DNA of 64,000 bases from assembly GCA_041393415.1 (NCBI GenBank), contig JAWKKE010000004.1, positions 62,001 to 126,000 on the forward strand, in the 5' to 3' direction. Below are positions 8,323 to 17,551 of this stretch, piece after piece (position 1 is the first letter of the stretch; every line of letters starts with the position of its first letter). Position numbers and translations under genes: made by a program. The stretch is from Thermoleophilia bacterium (GTDB lineage: Bacteria > Actinomycetota > Thermoleophilia > UBA2241). The notes under the pieces are model-generated. The model was not told where the DNA came from, made no database searches, and saw only the letters and a program-made list of their open reading frames with translations.

Positions 8323-9794
8323 CCCTTCGACTGCGCCTGCTCCTCGCCCTCGTCGGCTTGGTCGCCGCGGGCCTTCTGATCGCCGACGCGGCGACCTACC
8401 TCTCTCTGCGCGCATTCATGGTCGACCGCGTCGATCAGCAACTGGCCGACGCCAGCCAGCCAATCTCGGGATGGCTCAACGGCTTCGGGAGGCCCAGCGG
8501 CAGCGGCACACAAGCCGCCGGACTCCCCGTGGGCACGTACGCGCGCCTACAGACGACGAGCGGCGAAATCGTGCAGGCAGGTACAGTCGTCGCCTACGAG
8601 GGACAATCGCTGCCGTCCCCCAGCATCCCCAAGACTCTGCCGGTATCCCAGCACGACCGCCCCGTGCTGTTCACCACGGGGGCCATCGGCGATCGCACTC
8701 ACTTCCGCGTCCTCGCGGCCACGAACTCCTCCAGCGGCCAGATTCTCATCGTCGCCATTCCCCTGACCGAGGTACAGCAGACGCTGACCCGACTCCTCAC
8801 CATCGAGGCGATCGTCACCGGCGCCGTGCTGCTCGGACTGGGAGTGCTCGCCTGGTGGCTCGTGCGGCGCGAGTTGCGGCCGCTCGAAGGAATGGCCGCG
8901 GCCGCCGGTCGCATTGCCGCCGGCGATCTCTCGGAACGCGTCGCGCCGGCCGAGCGCAAGACCGAGGTGGGACGGCTGGGTCTGGCCCTCAATGCCATGC
9001 TCGAGCGTATCGAACACGCCTTCGCCGAACGCACCGCGAGCGAGGAACGCCTGCGCCGCTTCCTCGCCGACGCGTCACACGAGCTGCGTACGCCGCTCAC
9101 CTCCATCCGCGGCTACGCCGAGATGTTCCATCGCGGCGCCAAGGACAACGCCGACGACCTCGCCTTGGTGATGCGTCGCATCGAAGAAGAGGGACAGCGC
9201 ATGGGCATCATGGTCGATGAACTGCTGCTCCTGGCGCGACTCGGCGAGGGCCGCGAACCGGAGCGCGAGGCGGTGAACCTCGGGCGCATCGTCGCCGATG
9301 CCGTCTCGGACGCGCGCGCCGCCAACCCCGAACGCGACATCGAGCTCACTACTCCGGACGAGCTCTACGTGCTCGGCGACGACCCTCAACTCCGCCAGGT
9401 CGTCGCCAACCTGCTCGGCAACGCCTTGCGCCACACGCCGGCTACGGCCGCCGTGCGCGCTACCGCGGCGACCGACGGCTCCTCGGCCGTCCTCACCGTC
9501 AGCGACGAGGGACCCGGGATGCCGCCGGAGGTTGCCGCACGAGTCTTCGAGCCTTTCTACCGCGCCGACCCCGCGCGCGCCCGCACCACCGGCGGTGCCG
9601 GACTGGGCCTCGCGATCGTCGCTGCCATCGTCCAGGCACACGGCGGCAGCATCGCGCTGCAGTCCGAGGACGGCGACGGGTCCACCTTCACCGTCCGGCT
9701 GCCGCTGACCTCGGCCCCGGCGACGCCCGTCTCAGAATCCGACGCGGACCTCGAGACGACGGTCCCCGAAGCAGAGTCGCCCGCCGCCGAATAG
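8319..9794 (+). CDS. Sensor histidine kinase (HAMP-HisKA-HATPase)
   Basis: This 491-residue kinase is the partner of the preceding OmpR-type regulator. It has two membrane helices (about residues 4-24 and 158-183) flanking a ~130-residue extracytoplasmic sensor, a HAMP linker (RRELRPLEGMAAAAGRI), a dimerisation domain with the phospho-acceptor H254 in ASHELRTPL, and an ATPase domain with N box (NLLGNALRHTP), G1 box (DEGPGMPPE) and G2 box (GGAGLGLAIV). The overall arrangement matches the actinobacterial MprB/TrcS/PrrB group. The C-terminal ~30 residues are an acidic low-complexity tail. The stimulus is unknown. Confidence 0.95.
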   Translation: MTLRLRLLLALVGLVAAGLLIADAATYLSLRAFMVDRVDQQLADASQPISGWLNGFGRPSGSGTQAAGLPVGTYARLQTTSGEIVQAGTVVAYEGQSLPSPSIPKTLPVSQHDRPVLFTTGAIGDRTHFRVLAATNSSSGQILIVAIPLTEVQQTLTRLLTIEAIVTGAVLLGLGVLAWWLVRRELRPLEGMAAAAGRIAAGDLSERVAPAERKTEVGRLGLALNAMLERIEHAFAERTASEERLRRFLADASHELRTPLTSIRGYAEMFHRGAKDNADDLALVMRRIEEEGQRMGIMVDELLLLARLGEGREPEREAVNLGRIVADAVSDARAANPERDIELTTPDELYVLGDDPQLRQVVANLLGNALRHTPATAAVRATAATDGSSAVLTVSDEGPGMPPEVAARVFEPFYRADPARARTTGGAGLGLAIVAAIVQAHGGSIALQSEDGDGSTFTVRLPLTSAPATPVSESDADLETTVPEAESPAAE

Positions 9795-9909
9795 GCGCCC
9801 CCCTACGCGGCCGCTCACCTGACCGCGACTTGAGCTAAGTCAACGTTGCAGCCGAAGCCTCCGGTGGTACCATGCCTCCAGCGACTAATCCCAACCAATG
9901 GAGTCGGGT

Positions 9910-11370
9910 ATGAACATCACCCCAAAGACCACCGTGCACACGCTGCTCAAGGAGTACCCCTTCCTCCTCGACTTCTTGGCCGGCTACAACCCTGAGTTCG
10001 GCAAGCTCACCAACCCGGTGCTCCGCCGCACCATGGGCCGCATGGCAACGCTCGAGAAGGCCGCGGCGCTGGCCGACGTCCCGCTCAACCAGCTCATGAC
10101 CGATGTCGCCGCCGAGGTCGAGCGGCGTACCGGCGCCAACCCCGGCGTTGCCGACAACGCCGCCAGCGGCGGCATCGACCCGGAACGACTCGAGGCGCTC
10201 AAACAGATCATCAAGGATCTGCATGCCGGCCACCCGATGACCGAGCTCACACAGCGCTTCGGCGAGCTCATCGAAGACGTTGAGGCGAGTGAGATCGCCG
10301 CCATGGAACAGCAACTCATCGTCGAAGGCATGCCGGAGAGCGAGGTCAAGCGCCTCTGCGACGTGCACGTGCAGGTGTTCTCCGGCGCCCTCGAGGGTCA
10401 CGAGAAGGTCAAGACGCCCGCCGGTCACCCAATCGATACGTTCCAGCGCGAAAACGAGGCCGTGCTGCAGATCACGAACTCCCTGCGCAAGGTCGCCGGC
10501 GCCGTCCGCGCCCCCGGCGACCCCATGAGCGCTTGGCCGACGCTCAAGACGCCGCTGACGAAGACCCTCGAGCGCCTGCGCGAGTTCGAGATCCACTACG
10601 TGCGCAAGGAGAACCAGCTCTTCCCCTATCTCGAGAACCACGACGTCGAGGGACCGAGCAAGGTGATGTGGGCGCTGCACGACGACGTCAGAGCAGCGCT
10701 CAAAGACGCCCTGCGCTACGCCGCCGACGACAACGCCGAGCAGGCGGCGCTCAGCTCCGAATGGCTGGCGCAGACGGTGGACGACATGGTGACCAAGGAG
10801 GAGAAGATCCTCTTCCCCATGGCCATGGAGATGCTGAGCACCGACGAGTGGGTGGCAATCCGCGAAGGCGAAGGCGACGTGGGCTATGCCTACATCGCCG
10901 ACGTCGCTCAGTGGCCGTCGAGGACCGAACAAGCGCAACCCGCGCAGGCCGCTGCCGCTGTCTCCGGCGGCCTCCTCGGCCTCACTACCGGTGCGCTCAC
11001 GCTCGAACAGATCAACTTGATGCTCTCCACGCTGCCTTTCGACCTCAGCTTCGTCGACGAGAACGACGAGGTGCGTTACTACAGCGAGGGTGAGCGCGTC
11101 TTCCCGCGCAGCCCCGGCGTCATCGGCCGCAAGGTGCAGAACTGCCATCCGCCACGGAGCCTCGACAAGGTGCAAGAGATCATCGACGCCTTCCGCGCCG
11201 GCGAGAAGAACACCGCTGACTTCTGGATCCAGGCGCACGGCAGATTCCTTCACATCCGCTATTACGCCATGCGCGACGCGAGCGGCGCCTATCGGGGAAC
11301 ACTGGAAAGCGTGCAGGATGTGACCGCCATCCGCGCCCTCGAGGGCGAGCGGCGGCTGGTCGACTGGTGA
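9910..11370 (+). CDS. DUF1858-DUF438-hemerythrin-PAS protein
   Basis: The 486-residue cytosolic protein combines four modules in order: a DUF1858-like N-terminus (TTVHTLLKEYPFLLDFL), a DUF438 domain (about residues 95-165), a hemerythrin HHE domain with the His/Glu iron ligands spread through PAGHPIDTFQRENEA, HYVRKENQLFPYLE and ALHDDVR, and a C-terminal PAS domain containing RKVQNCHPPRS. DUF438/hemerythrin proteins are linked to sensing or repair involving iron, oxygen or nitric oxide; which applies here is not settled. ATG at 9910 is chosen because GGAG lies six bases upstream; an in-frame ATG at 9898 lacks a site. It is followed at 14 bases by a small gene, probably in the same operon. Confidence 0.9.
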   Translation: MNITPKTTVHTLLKEYPFLLDFLAGYNPEFGKLTNPVLRRTMGRMATLEKAAALADVPLNQLMTDVAAEVERRTGANPGVADNAASGGIDPERLEALKQIIKDLHAGHPMTELTQRFGELIEDVEASEIAAMEQQLIVEGMPESEVKRLCDVHVQVFSGALEGHEKVKTPAGHPIDTFQRENEAVLQITNSLRKVAGAVRAPGDPMSAWPTLKTPLTKTLERLREFEIHYVRKENQLFPYLENHDVEGPSKVMWALHDDVRAALKDALRYAADDNAEQAALSSEWLAQTVDDMVTKEEKILFPMAMEMLSTDEWVAIREGEGDVGYAYIADVAQWPSRTEQAQPAQAAAAVSGGLLGLTTGALTLEQINLMLSTLPFDLSFVDENDEVRYYSEGERVFPRSPGVIGRKVQNCHPPRSLDKVQEIIDAFRAGEKNTADFWIQAHGRFLHIRYYAMRDASGAYRGTLESVQDVTAIRALEGERRLVDW

Positions 11371-11384
11371 GCGAAGGGAGTGCC

Positions 11385-11588
11385 ATGATCAAGGTGAGAA
11401 CGTTCGCGACACCCATCAGGATCTTCGAGACGATGCACGAGCTCCACGAGCTCGACGAGCAGATCGCGGCCTTCCTCGCCGCCGAGCGCGCCGAGAAGGT
11501 GTACGCGATGAGCGACACGACGACCACGGGCGAGAGCGGCGAGACGATCGGTCTCGTCCGCAGCGTCGTGTACAAGACCGAGGACTGA
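11385..11588 (+). CDS. Small hypothetical protein downstream of the DUF438-hemerythrin gene
   Basis: The 67-residue product is not recognised. It starts at an ATG preceded by AAGGGAG at proper spacing, 14 bases after the hemerythrin gene stop. The middle is an acidic helix (TMHELHELDEQIAAFLAAERAE trimmed: HELHELDEQIAAFLAA) followed by a Thr/Gly/Glu-rich stretch and a C-terminal strand (GLVRSVVYKTED). There is no signal peptide, membrane helix or Cys. Tight spacing and a hairpin after the stop suggest it works with the hemerythrin protein. Confidence 0.7.
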   Translation: MIKVRTFATPIRIFETMHELHELDEQIAAFLAAERAEKVYAMSDTTTTGESGETIGLVRSVVYKTED

Positions 11589-11598
11589 ACGAGGAGTC

Positions 11599-11640
11599 AG
11601 GCGCCGCGCGCCAACGGGACCCGCCGAACACGCGGCGCCT
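11599..11640 (+). terminator. 10-bp GC-rich hairpin after the hemerythrin operon
   Basis: AGGCGCCGCG (11599-11608) pairs perfectly with CGCGGCGCCT (11631-11640) across a 22-base loop, eleven bases after the small gene's stop. No T-run follows. Confidence 0.5.
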
Positions 11641-11777
11641 CACCAAGAACCACCCAGCACTCATCCTCAATGGAGTGCCGCTGCAACCGTAACGCCGGCA
11701 GCACACATCGCGGTTCGTGTTCTGACGTGACAACACTTGCTGGCCTCGCGGGGTCTGCCTGACCCCGACGCGCCGCG

Positions 11778-11807
11778 TTGACATTCCCCCGCGCTCAGTT
11801 GTAGAAC
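11778..11807 (+). promoter_or_regulatory. Sigma-70-type promoter of the transglutaminase-like gene
   Basis: A perfect -35 TTGACA (11778-11783) is followed after 18 bases by TAGAAC (11802-11807), which leaves a ~40-base leader to the GTG at 11853. The remaining ~130 bases between the upstream hairpin and this promoter show nothing else recognisable. Confidence 0.65.
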
Positions 11808-11852
11808 GACCGTACGAAGCTCTGGGCACGTGTCAGCAGGGGGGGCAGCCAA

Positions 11853-12908
11853 GTGACACGCTCACGTCTTTCGGTCTACCTCGGAATCTGTGCGCTCGTC
11901 TTTCTCGGATCGCTGATTGGTCTCGTCGTAGCCCTCTCAGGCCCAGACGAGACGCCCACGCCAAACCTCAGCGTCGATGTCGTCGTCGTACCCGAGGTCA
12001 TGACCGCCGTTCACAAGACCTACTCAGGCACCGACGGCACCTTCCTCGCCAAGACGATCATCAAGAACAACGGCGACCAGCCGGTGACCAACTTCCACAT
12101 CAGCTACAGCATCCCGGGCTACGTCGAAACCGCCGGGCAAGAGGACTACCCGCTCATCCTCCCAGGGCAGACCGTGAACGACTACTGCTACCCAACCTTC
12201 GACGCCGAGCAGATGCGCGAGATCGAGAGCGAGACGCCGGCCGAACTCGATGTTTCCTACACCTACGACGGCAACCTCAATGCCAAGGGTACATCTGCCA
12301 CGTTCTCGTTCCTGGGTCACAACGACTGGGTGCGCACCTATCTGCCAATCGACGACCAGCTCACCTTCGCCGACACCGTCGACAACATCGCCGCGCTCGC
12401 CGCCTGGGTCACCAAGAACGACCCTGAGGTCGAGAAGCTGGCCAAAGACCTCACCGGCGGCATCTTCACGGCAACCGACGACGGCACCCTCAAGGCAGCG
12501 CACGAGATTTACGACGGGCTGCGCACCTCACCGCTGCGCTATGTCACCGAGAGCGACTCCTATTGGACCGACCAGGAGGCCCAGCACGTCCAGTTCCCCG
12601 CCGAGACGCTGGCGAACAAGGGCGGCAACTGCGTCGACCTGTCGATCCTGTTCGCCGCCCTGCTCGAATCGGTCGGCGTCGAGACCACACTCTGTGCCTC
12701 GACCGGTCACTGCCAAGTCGCAATCACGCTGCCCGAGAGCGGCGACATGTACGTCATCGAGGCGACCGCCATCGACAATCCGTCGATCTCCTTCTACGAC
12801 TCACTGGAGATCGGTCGCACCAAACACGACGAGGAGACGCAACAGTACACGTGGGTTCAGATGAACGTACGAGACGAGTGGGCGAACGGAATGGTGCCGT
12901 CATGGTAA
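11853..12908 (+). CDS. Membrane-anchored transglutaminase-like protein
   Basis: The 351-residue protein has one N-terminal membrane helix (about residues 6-28), a beta-rich extracytoplasmic region, and a transglutaminase/protease-like core. The likely catalytic Cys is C260 in GGNCVDLSILFAALL, which has the classic helix after the nucleophile, and the likely His is H286 in TGHCQVAI; an acidic partner would be in VIEATAIDN. Such proteins may crosslink or cleave proteins or peptides outside the membrane. The GTG start follows a GGGGGG-rich purine stretch and a strong promoter. The next gene overlaps its last codons, so the two are likely a functional pair. Confidence 0.8.
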   Translation: MTRSRLSVYLGICALVFLGSLIGLVVALSGPDETPTPNLSVDVVVVPEVMTAVHKTYSGTDGTFLAKTIIKNNGDQPVTNFHISYSIPGYVETAGQEDYPLILPGQTVNDYCYPTFDAEQMREIESETPAELDVSYTYDGNLNAKGTSATFSFLGHNDWVRTYLPIDDQLTFADTVDNIAALAAWVTKNDPEVEKLAKDLTGGIFTATDDGTLKAAHEIYDGLRTSPLRYVTESDSYWTDQEAQHVQFPAETLANKGGNCVDLSILFAALLESVGVETTLCASTGHCQVAITLPESGDMYVIEATAIDNPSISFYDSLEIGRTKHDEETQQYTWVQMNVRDEWANGMVPSW

Positions 12909-13654
12909 GACAGCGACTTCTACGGACCAGGACGCCGGTGCGAACTCTGAGGGGCTTCGGACTGGCCCTCTGGTTCAGCGCTGCACTTCTGGCGCTGTTC
13001 GCCGGCCATGCCTACGCAGACGAGAGCGTGCCGGTCACCGACTACGAAGTCAACGAGACGTTCACGATCGCCGTCAATGACGTCGGCGACGCCCACTACA
13101 CCGATGTCCTCGTCTACGACCCGGACTTCTTCGAGACCGCCGGCCTCGATCTCGAGACATACCCGCAACTCCTCTCACGCCGCTACGAGCGCCAAGCGGC
13201 AATCCGCGAACTGCAGAACTTCAACGCCACCATCGAGCGCGAGACCGGCACCGTCAAACTCACCTTCGACGAGCCCGGCTACGCCTACAACCTGGGTGAT
13301 CACTGGTGGCTGCCGTTCTTCACTCAGGCGCCCACATCGACAGATGGCGCCGCGCAGGTCTTCGAGGAGGACGTCCTCGTCAACAACGAGTTCACCCTGT
13401 GGCAAGACGCCGACTTCAAGGTGATCACACGGCTCGAGCTTCCCGCCGGCGCAAGCAACGTGAGCTGGGACGAGAACGATGAGGCAATGCTCTACCAGTT
13501 GACCTACGCAGCACCGGCGACAGGCAACGTGCTGCAGCGCAACAGCACCGTGTTCGCGATCGTCTTCGGTCTCTTGATGGCGGCCTCGGCGGTGATCGCC
13601 GTGCTGTTGCTGGTGCGCGGCCGCGGCGCGACAGACGCGACGCCGCCGGCGTGA
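12902..13654 (+). CDS. Secreted, C-terminally anchored protein of unknown function
   Basis: The 250-residue product begins at an ATG overlapping the upstream stop by seven bases. It has an N-terminal signal segment (FGLALWFSAALLALFAGHAYA), a ~180-residue extracytoplasmic domain rich in Asp, Tyr and Trp, a single C-terminal membrane helix (STVFAIVFGLLMAASAVIAVLLLV trimmed: VFGLLMAASAVIAVLLLV) and a short basic tail. No family is recognised. The extracytoplasmic region may be a substrate or scaffold for the neighbouring transglutaminase-like protein; this is inference from overlap alone. Confidence 0.75.
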   Translation: MVRQRLLRTRTPVRTLRGFGLALWFSAALLALFAGHAYADESVPVTDYEVNETFTIAVNDVGDAHYTDVLVYDPDFFETAGLDLETYPQLLSRRYERQAAIRELQNFNATIERETGTVKLTFDEPGYAYNLGDHWWLPFFTQAPTSTDGAAQVFEEDVLVNNEFTLWQDADFKVITRLELPAGASNVSWDENDEAMLYQLTYAAPATGNVLQRNSTVFAIVFGLLMAASAVIAVLLLVRGRGATDATPPA

Positions 13655-13657
13655 GAC

Positions 13658-14269
13658 TCAGCGGCGGCGCAGGCTCGACAGACTGAGGCGCCGCTGCGAG
13701 GCGGGGCTTGCTTGCGCGTTCTTCACCGCCGCCTTGGGCAAGAGCCGAGTGACGACGATATCGACAGCCTCGAGCGACAGCCCAGACGTACGCTCGAGAT
13801 CCGGTGCCAGCACCTCGTAGGCACGCTCCTGCATGCCGACCAGATCGGTAGCCGGCACATCGGCCTCCACGCGCACGCGGCACCCCTCCCGCCCTTGACT
13901 AATCGCCAACGAACGCACAACGATGCCTGTGAGTTCGGCCTTCAGGAGCTTGCGCAGAGCACGCTCGATCGCCGTCACGTCGAGGCTCGTCGCGCCTTGC
14001 GCCGTCTCGAGCATGACAAGCGTCGGTCGCTCGCTGCCCGTGCTGCGCACGAGCGCCAGGTACAGCAGCGCGAAGGCGATCACGATGCCGGCGAGGGCGA
14101 TGCCGCCGGTGAGCGCCCACGTTGGATCGTCGACGAGGCGTCTCCACCAGGTCGAGAACACCCACGTATCCGGCCGACCGGCAGCCAGCGCTACTTCGCG
14201 CACGAGCCCTGCAACGGCCGCAACCATGAGGACAATACCCGCGACGACGGCGACGACACGAGTGGTCAT
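13658..14269 (-). CDS. AmaP-like membrane protein, last gene of Asp23 operon
   Basis: This 203-residue protein has two membrane helices (residues ~5-27 and ~52-74) followed by a cytosolic domain that, like AmaP (alkaline shock membrane anchor), resembles a degenerate Asp23 fold with an AIERALRKLLKAE helix and a strand-rich core. The C-terminus is basic. AmaP anchors Asp23 to the membrane in Firmicutes and homologues accompany Asp23-type genes in actinobacteria. Its start overlaps the stop of the previous gene by four bases. It converges on the secreted protein gene at 13654 with a 3-base gap. Confidence 0.65.
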   Translation of the reverse strand: MTTRVVAVVAGIVLMVAAVAGLVREVALAAGRPDTWVFSTWWRRLVDDPTWALTGGIALAGIVIAFALLYLALVRSTGSERPTLVMLETAQGATSLDVTAIERALRKLLKAELTGIVVRSLAISQGREGCRVRVEADVPATDLVGMQERAYEVLAPDLERTSGLSLEAVDIVVTRLLPKAAVKNAQASPASQRRLSLSSLRRR

Positions 14270-14841
14270 GGCTGCGGCAGATACTTCTTGAGTTGACCCA
14301 CGCGCAGGACGGTCGCCTGCACGGTGACCCCCGTGACCTCGCGACCGACGATGCGACTCAACTGCCGCGCGACCTTGGCGTCGACTTCACGCTGTACGCC
14401 GGCCGCATCGGCCAACGGTCGTGCGTAGATCTTGAGCGAACCCTGGGGGGCGCCCCCCCGCTCGCGCAGGCGCGCCCGTGCCCGGACGACATCGGGGTGA
14501 CGTACCGCATTCGTCTCCGCCACCCACTCCAGAGTCGGCAGAGAGACGAGCACGCCACCATGCGGGGCACGCAACCAGAGCGAACGTTCTCCGCGCCGCA
14601 GCGCAACGGCAACGAGACCGGCGAGTACCAACAGCGCGATGCCGTAGAGCAGGGCGCGCACTTCGTAGCTACCGCGTGCGACGAGCGAACCGGGCACGGC
14701 GTCGCTCCAGCCCAGCAGCGCGGCGCCCAGCAGCACCGCCAGCACCAAACCCACCAGCGCGCCGATGAGCAGGAGCAACGTGGTCGCGAGACGCACCCCG
14801 CCGGCCGGCGCCTCACGTCTCGGTCTGGAGCTGTCAGCCAT
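14266..14841 (-). CDS. DUF6286/AmaP-like two-helix membrane protein
   Basis: The 191-residue product has two membrane helices (LATTLLLLIGALVGLVLAVL and LLYGIALLVLAGLVAVAL) and a basic C-terminal domain with repeated Arg/Val strands, the arrangement seen in membrane proteins that sit beside Asp23/Gls24 genes in actinobacteria. The ATG at 14841 overlaps the asp23 stop by eight bases and is preferred over an upstream in-frame ATG within asp23. It forms one operon with the genes on both sides. A precise biochemical role is not known; the family assignment is by layout and context more than by a motif. Confidence 0.65.
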   Translation of the reverse strand: MADSSRPRREAPAGGVRLATTLLLLIGALVGLVLAVLLGAALLGWSDAVPGSLVARGSYEVRALLYGIALLVLAGLVAVALRRGERSLWLRAPHGGVLVSLPTLEWVAETNAVRHPDVVRARARLRERGGAPQGSLKIYARPLADAAGVQREVDAKVARQLSRIVGREVTGVTVQATVLRVGQLKKYLPQP

Positions 14842-15217
14842 TGCCGCCAGGCGCATCCTCCGGGAACACGACATCGTTCACGAGAACGTTCACCGCGCGT
14901 ACCTTCAGTCCCGTCGACGACTCGATCTGCTCTGTGACCGCGAGCCGGCATGCCTCGGCGATCTTGGGCACGTTGGCACCGAAGAGAATGCTCATGGTGA
15001 TGTCGACGTCGACGCTGTCGTCGTGCAGATCGACACTCACCCCTGGTGTTCCCTTGTCGCCACGCAACCCCGCCAGTGCCCGCGAACTCCCGCCACCGAG
15101 CGCGTGAATCCCTTCGATACCGGAGATCGCCTTGTACGCGACTTTGGCGACTACGTTGTCGGAGATCGATATGCCACTTACCGAGCCAGATGCTTCCGGG
15201 TTTACGCTGTCAGCCAT
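14834..15217 (-). CDS. Asp23/Gls24 family envelope stress response protein
   Basis: The 127-residue protein is a single Asp23 domain (ISDNVVAKVAYKAISGIEGI at its start, VDVDITMSILFGANVPKIAE in the middle, VRAVNVLVNDVVF near the end). Asp23 proteins form membrane-associated assemblies involved in cell envelope homeostasis. The ATG at 15217 has GGAGG upstream; an in-frame start at 15259 is not supported. It heads an overlapping three-gene operon with two membrane proteins. The operon starts about 90 bases after nrdJ on the same strand. Confidence 0.9.
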   Translation of the reverse strand: MADSVNPEASGSVSGISISDNVVAKVAYKAISGIEGIHALGGGSSRALAGLRGDKGTPGVSVDLHDDSVDVDITMSILFGANVPKIAEACRLAVTEQIESSTGLKVRAVNVLVNDVVFPEDAPGGNG

Positions 15218-15304
15218 CGGGAGCCTCCCGTCGTCGTTCGGTGGCGGTCTGACGAACAACCGCCGGGATCACCGCCAGTCTACCCACGATTCGCGCCAAC
15301 CGCA

Positions 15305-17551
15305 TCAGCCACACTTCGAGTAGCCGCACAGTCTGCACACCACACACCCGCCCTCATGCTCGATCACGCCGCCGCAATCCGGACACGCCCCCTGCGATAC
15401 CTCGACGAGCGAGAGTTGCGGCTGCGGCTCGGTCGGCTGGCCGGCCGCGCCGAGCACGTAGCGGCGCTCAATCGCCTTCCCGATGGCATCGGCACACGAA
15501 AGGATCGCGTTGGGGCCGAAGCCGTAAGGCACATGACAACGAATACCCTTGAGTTGCTCGACGACCTCGGCCGCGCTGGCGCCCTTCTTCAGCGCCAAGC
15601 TGATGAGCCGGCCCAGCGCCTCGGTATTGCTCGAGGCGCAGCCGCCGGCCTTACCCATGTTGGCGAACACCTCTCGCGGCCCGAACTCGTCGTCGTTCAT
15701 GATCACGAAGAGCTTGCCGCAGCCCGTCTCCATGCGCTGCGTCTCTCCGCTCAAGAGCTGCGGCCGTGACGGACGCGAGGTGGCAATGCCGCCCATCACG
15801 GCCTCACGCTCACGCTTCTTCTTCGTTTGGCCGACGTTGAGCACCTGCTCCTCGCGGCTGCCGTCGCGGTAGATGGTCACGCCCTTACAGCCGCTTTTGA
15901 AGGCGAGCTGATAGACGTTCTCGACGTCCTCGACGGTAGCCTCGTTGGCGAAGTTGACCGTCTTCGACACGGCGTTGTCGGTGTGCTTCTGGAAGGCCGC
16001 CTGGATCTTGATATGCCATTCCGGCGTAACGTCGTGCGCCGATGCGAACACCCGCTGAACATCGGGCGGAACACCGTCGAGGTGACGCACCGAGCCGACG
16101 TCGGCGATCTTCTTCATGAGCTCATCGCTGTAGAAGCCGCGCTCTCTGGCGACCTTCTCGAAGTACGGGTGTACCTCGATCATGCTCTCGTCGTCGAGGA
16201 TGTTGGCACGCACGTAACTCACGGCAAAGAGCGGCTCGATGCCGCTCGAACTGCCGGCAATGATGCTGATGGTACCGGTCGGCGCGATGGTGGTCGTGGT
16301 GGCGTTGCGCACCTGCGTCCCCCCCGGCCAATCGTAGATAGAGCCCTCGAAGCTCGGGAAGACACCACGGTCGCGGGCCAGAGCTTCGCTCTCCGCCCGC
16401 GCCTGATCGTGGATGAAGTCCATCACCTCACCGGCGAGTCGAACCGCTTCCTCGGAGTCGTACGGTACGCCGAGCATGAGCAGCATGTCGGCGAAGCCCA
16501 TCACGCCAAGCCCGATCTTGCGGTTCTTCTTGGTCATCTCCTCGATCTGCGGCAACGGGTAGCGATTGACGTCGATGACGTCGTCGAGGAAGCGCACCGC
16601 CGCGCGCACGACGCGGCCGAGATGCTCGTAGTCGATGGCGCCGTCGGCGACGACACGAGAGAGGTTGATCGACCCCAAGTTACAGCTCTCGTACGGCAAC
16701 AGCGGCTGTTCGCCGCACGGATTGGTGCTCTCGATCTCACCCAGATGCGGCGTCGGGTTGTCGGCGTTGATGCGATCGATGAAGACGATGCCGGGATCGC
16801 CGTTCTTCCAGGCGAGAGTGACCATACTGCGGAAGACCTTGCGCGCGTTGAGCTTGCGCACGATCTCACCCGAACGCGGATTGACCAGCGGATACTCCTC
16901 GTCGTTGGCCACGGCGCGCATGAAAGCGTCGGTGACGGCGACTGAGATGTTGAAGTTGTTGAGTCGGTCGTCGTCTTGCTTGGCGCTGATGAAATCGAGG
17001 ATATCGGGGTGATCGACACGCATGATGCCCATGTTGGCCCCGCGCCGTGTACCGCCCTGCTTGATCGTCTCGGTGGCGGCATCGAAGACGCTCATGAAAG
17101 AGAGCGGCCCCGACGAGACCCCCTTGGTGCTGAGCACGACATCGTTGTGGGGACGCACGCGCGAGAAGCTGAAGCCCGTGCCGCCGCCGCTCTTGTGGAT
17201 GAGCGCCGTGTTCTTGATCGCTTCGAAGATGGACTCCATCGAGTCGCCGACCGGGAGTACGAAGCAGGCCGAAAGCTGCCCCAGTTCCCGGCCCGCGTTC
17301 ATCAGCGTGGGGCTGTTGGGCAGGAACTCGAGCGAAGTCATGAGATCGTAGAACGTCTGCTCCAACTCCTCCACGGGTGCCGCCGGGTTGTACAGACGCT
17401 CCGCCTGCGCGATAGCGTTGGCGACGCGACGAAACATCTCTTCAGGGGTCTCGAGAAGCTCGCCGTTCTCGCCCTTCTTGAGGTAGCGACGCTGCAGGAC
17501 CCTGAGCGCGTTCGCGGTGAGCTCGATGACCGCGTTGTCTGTGTCACCCAT
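15305..17551 (-). CDS. nrdJ: Adenosylcobalamin-dependent (class II) ribonucleotide reductase
   Basis: This 748-residue enzyme reduces ribonucleotides to deoxyribonucleotides with a B12-derived radical, so it works with or without oxygen. It has the catalytic signature [18 protein letters not shown], the finger-loop region, and a C-terminal zinc-ribbon-like tail (CPDCGG...[10 protein letters not shown]) that holds the redox-active cysteines. Length fits the family. The start codon lies inside the last codons of nrdR (8-base overlap) and GGAGGGGG precedes it. The nrdR-nrdJ order means the repressor and enzyme are made together. Confidence 0.96.
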   Translation of the reverse strand: MGDTDNAVIELTANALRVLQRRYLKKGENGELLETPEEMFRRVANAIAQAERLYNPAAPVEELEQTFYDLMTSLEFLPNSPTLMNAGRELGQLSACFVLPVGDSMESIFEAIKNTALIHKSGGGTGFSFSRVRPHNDVVLSTKGVSSGPLSFMSVFDAATETIKQGGTRRGANMGIMRVDHPDILDFISAKQDDDRLNNFNISVAVTDAFMRAVANDEEYPLVNPRSGEIVRKLNARKVFRSMVTLAWKNGDPGIVFIDRINADNPTPHLGEIESTNPCGEQPLLPYESCNLGSINLSRVVADGAIDYEHLGRVVRAAVRFLDDVIDVNRYPLPQIEEMTKKNRKIGLGVMGFADMLLMLGVPYDSEEAVRLAGEVMDFIHDQARAESEALARDRGVFPSFEGSIYDWPGGTQVRNATTTTIAPTGTISIIAGSSSGIEPLFAVSYVRANILDDESMIEVHPYFEKVARERGFYSDELMKKIADVGSVRHLDGVPPDVQRVFASAHDVTPEWHIKIQAAFQKHTDNAVSKTVNFANEATVEDVENVYQLAFKSGCKGVTIYRDGSREEQVLNVGQTKKKREREAVMGGIATSRPSRPQLLSGETQRMETGCGKLFVIMNDDEFGPREVFANMGKAGGCASSNTEALGRLISLALKKGASAAEVVEQLKGIRCHVPYGFGPNAILSCADAIGKAIERRYVLGAAGQPTEPQPQLSLVEVSQGACPDCGGVIEHEGGCVVCRLCGYSKCG

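Noticed and set aside
9835..11253. 472-codon minus-strand frame opposite the DUF438-hemerythrin gene
   Set aside because: Antisense shadow; the plus-strand frame has a ribosome site and conserved domains.
12563..12901. Upstream extension of the second secreted protein into the transglutaminase gene
   Set aside because: Overlaps a conserved catalytic domain in another frame; the signal peptide begins at the ATG at 12902.
15827..16945. 372-codon plus-strand frame opposite nrdJ
   Set aside because: Antisense shadow of the ribonucleotide reductase.
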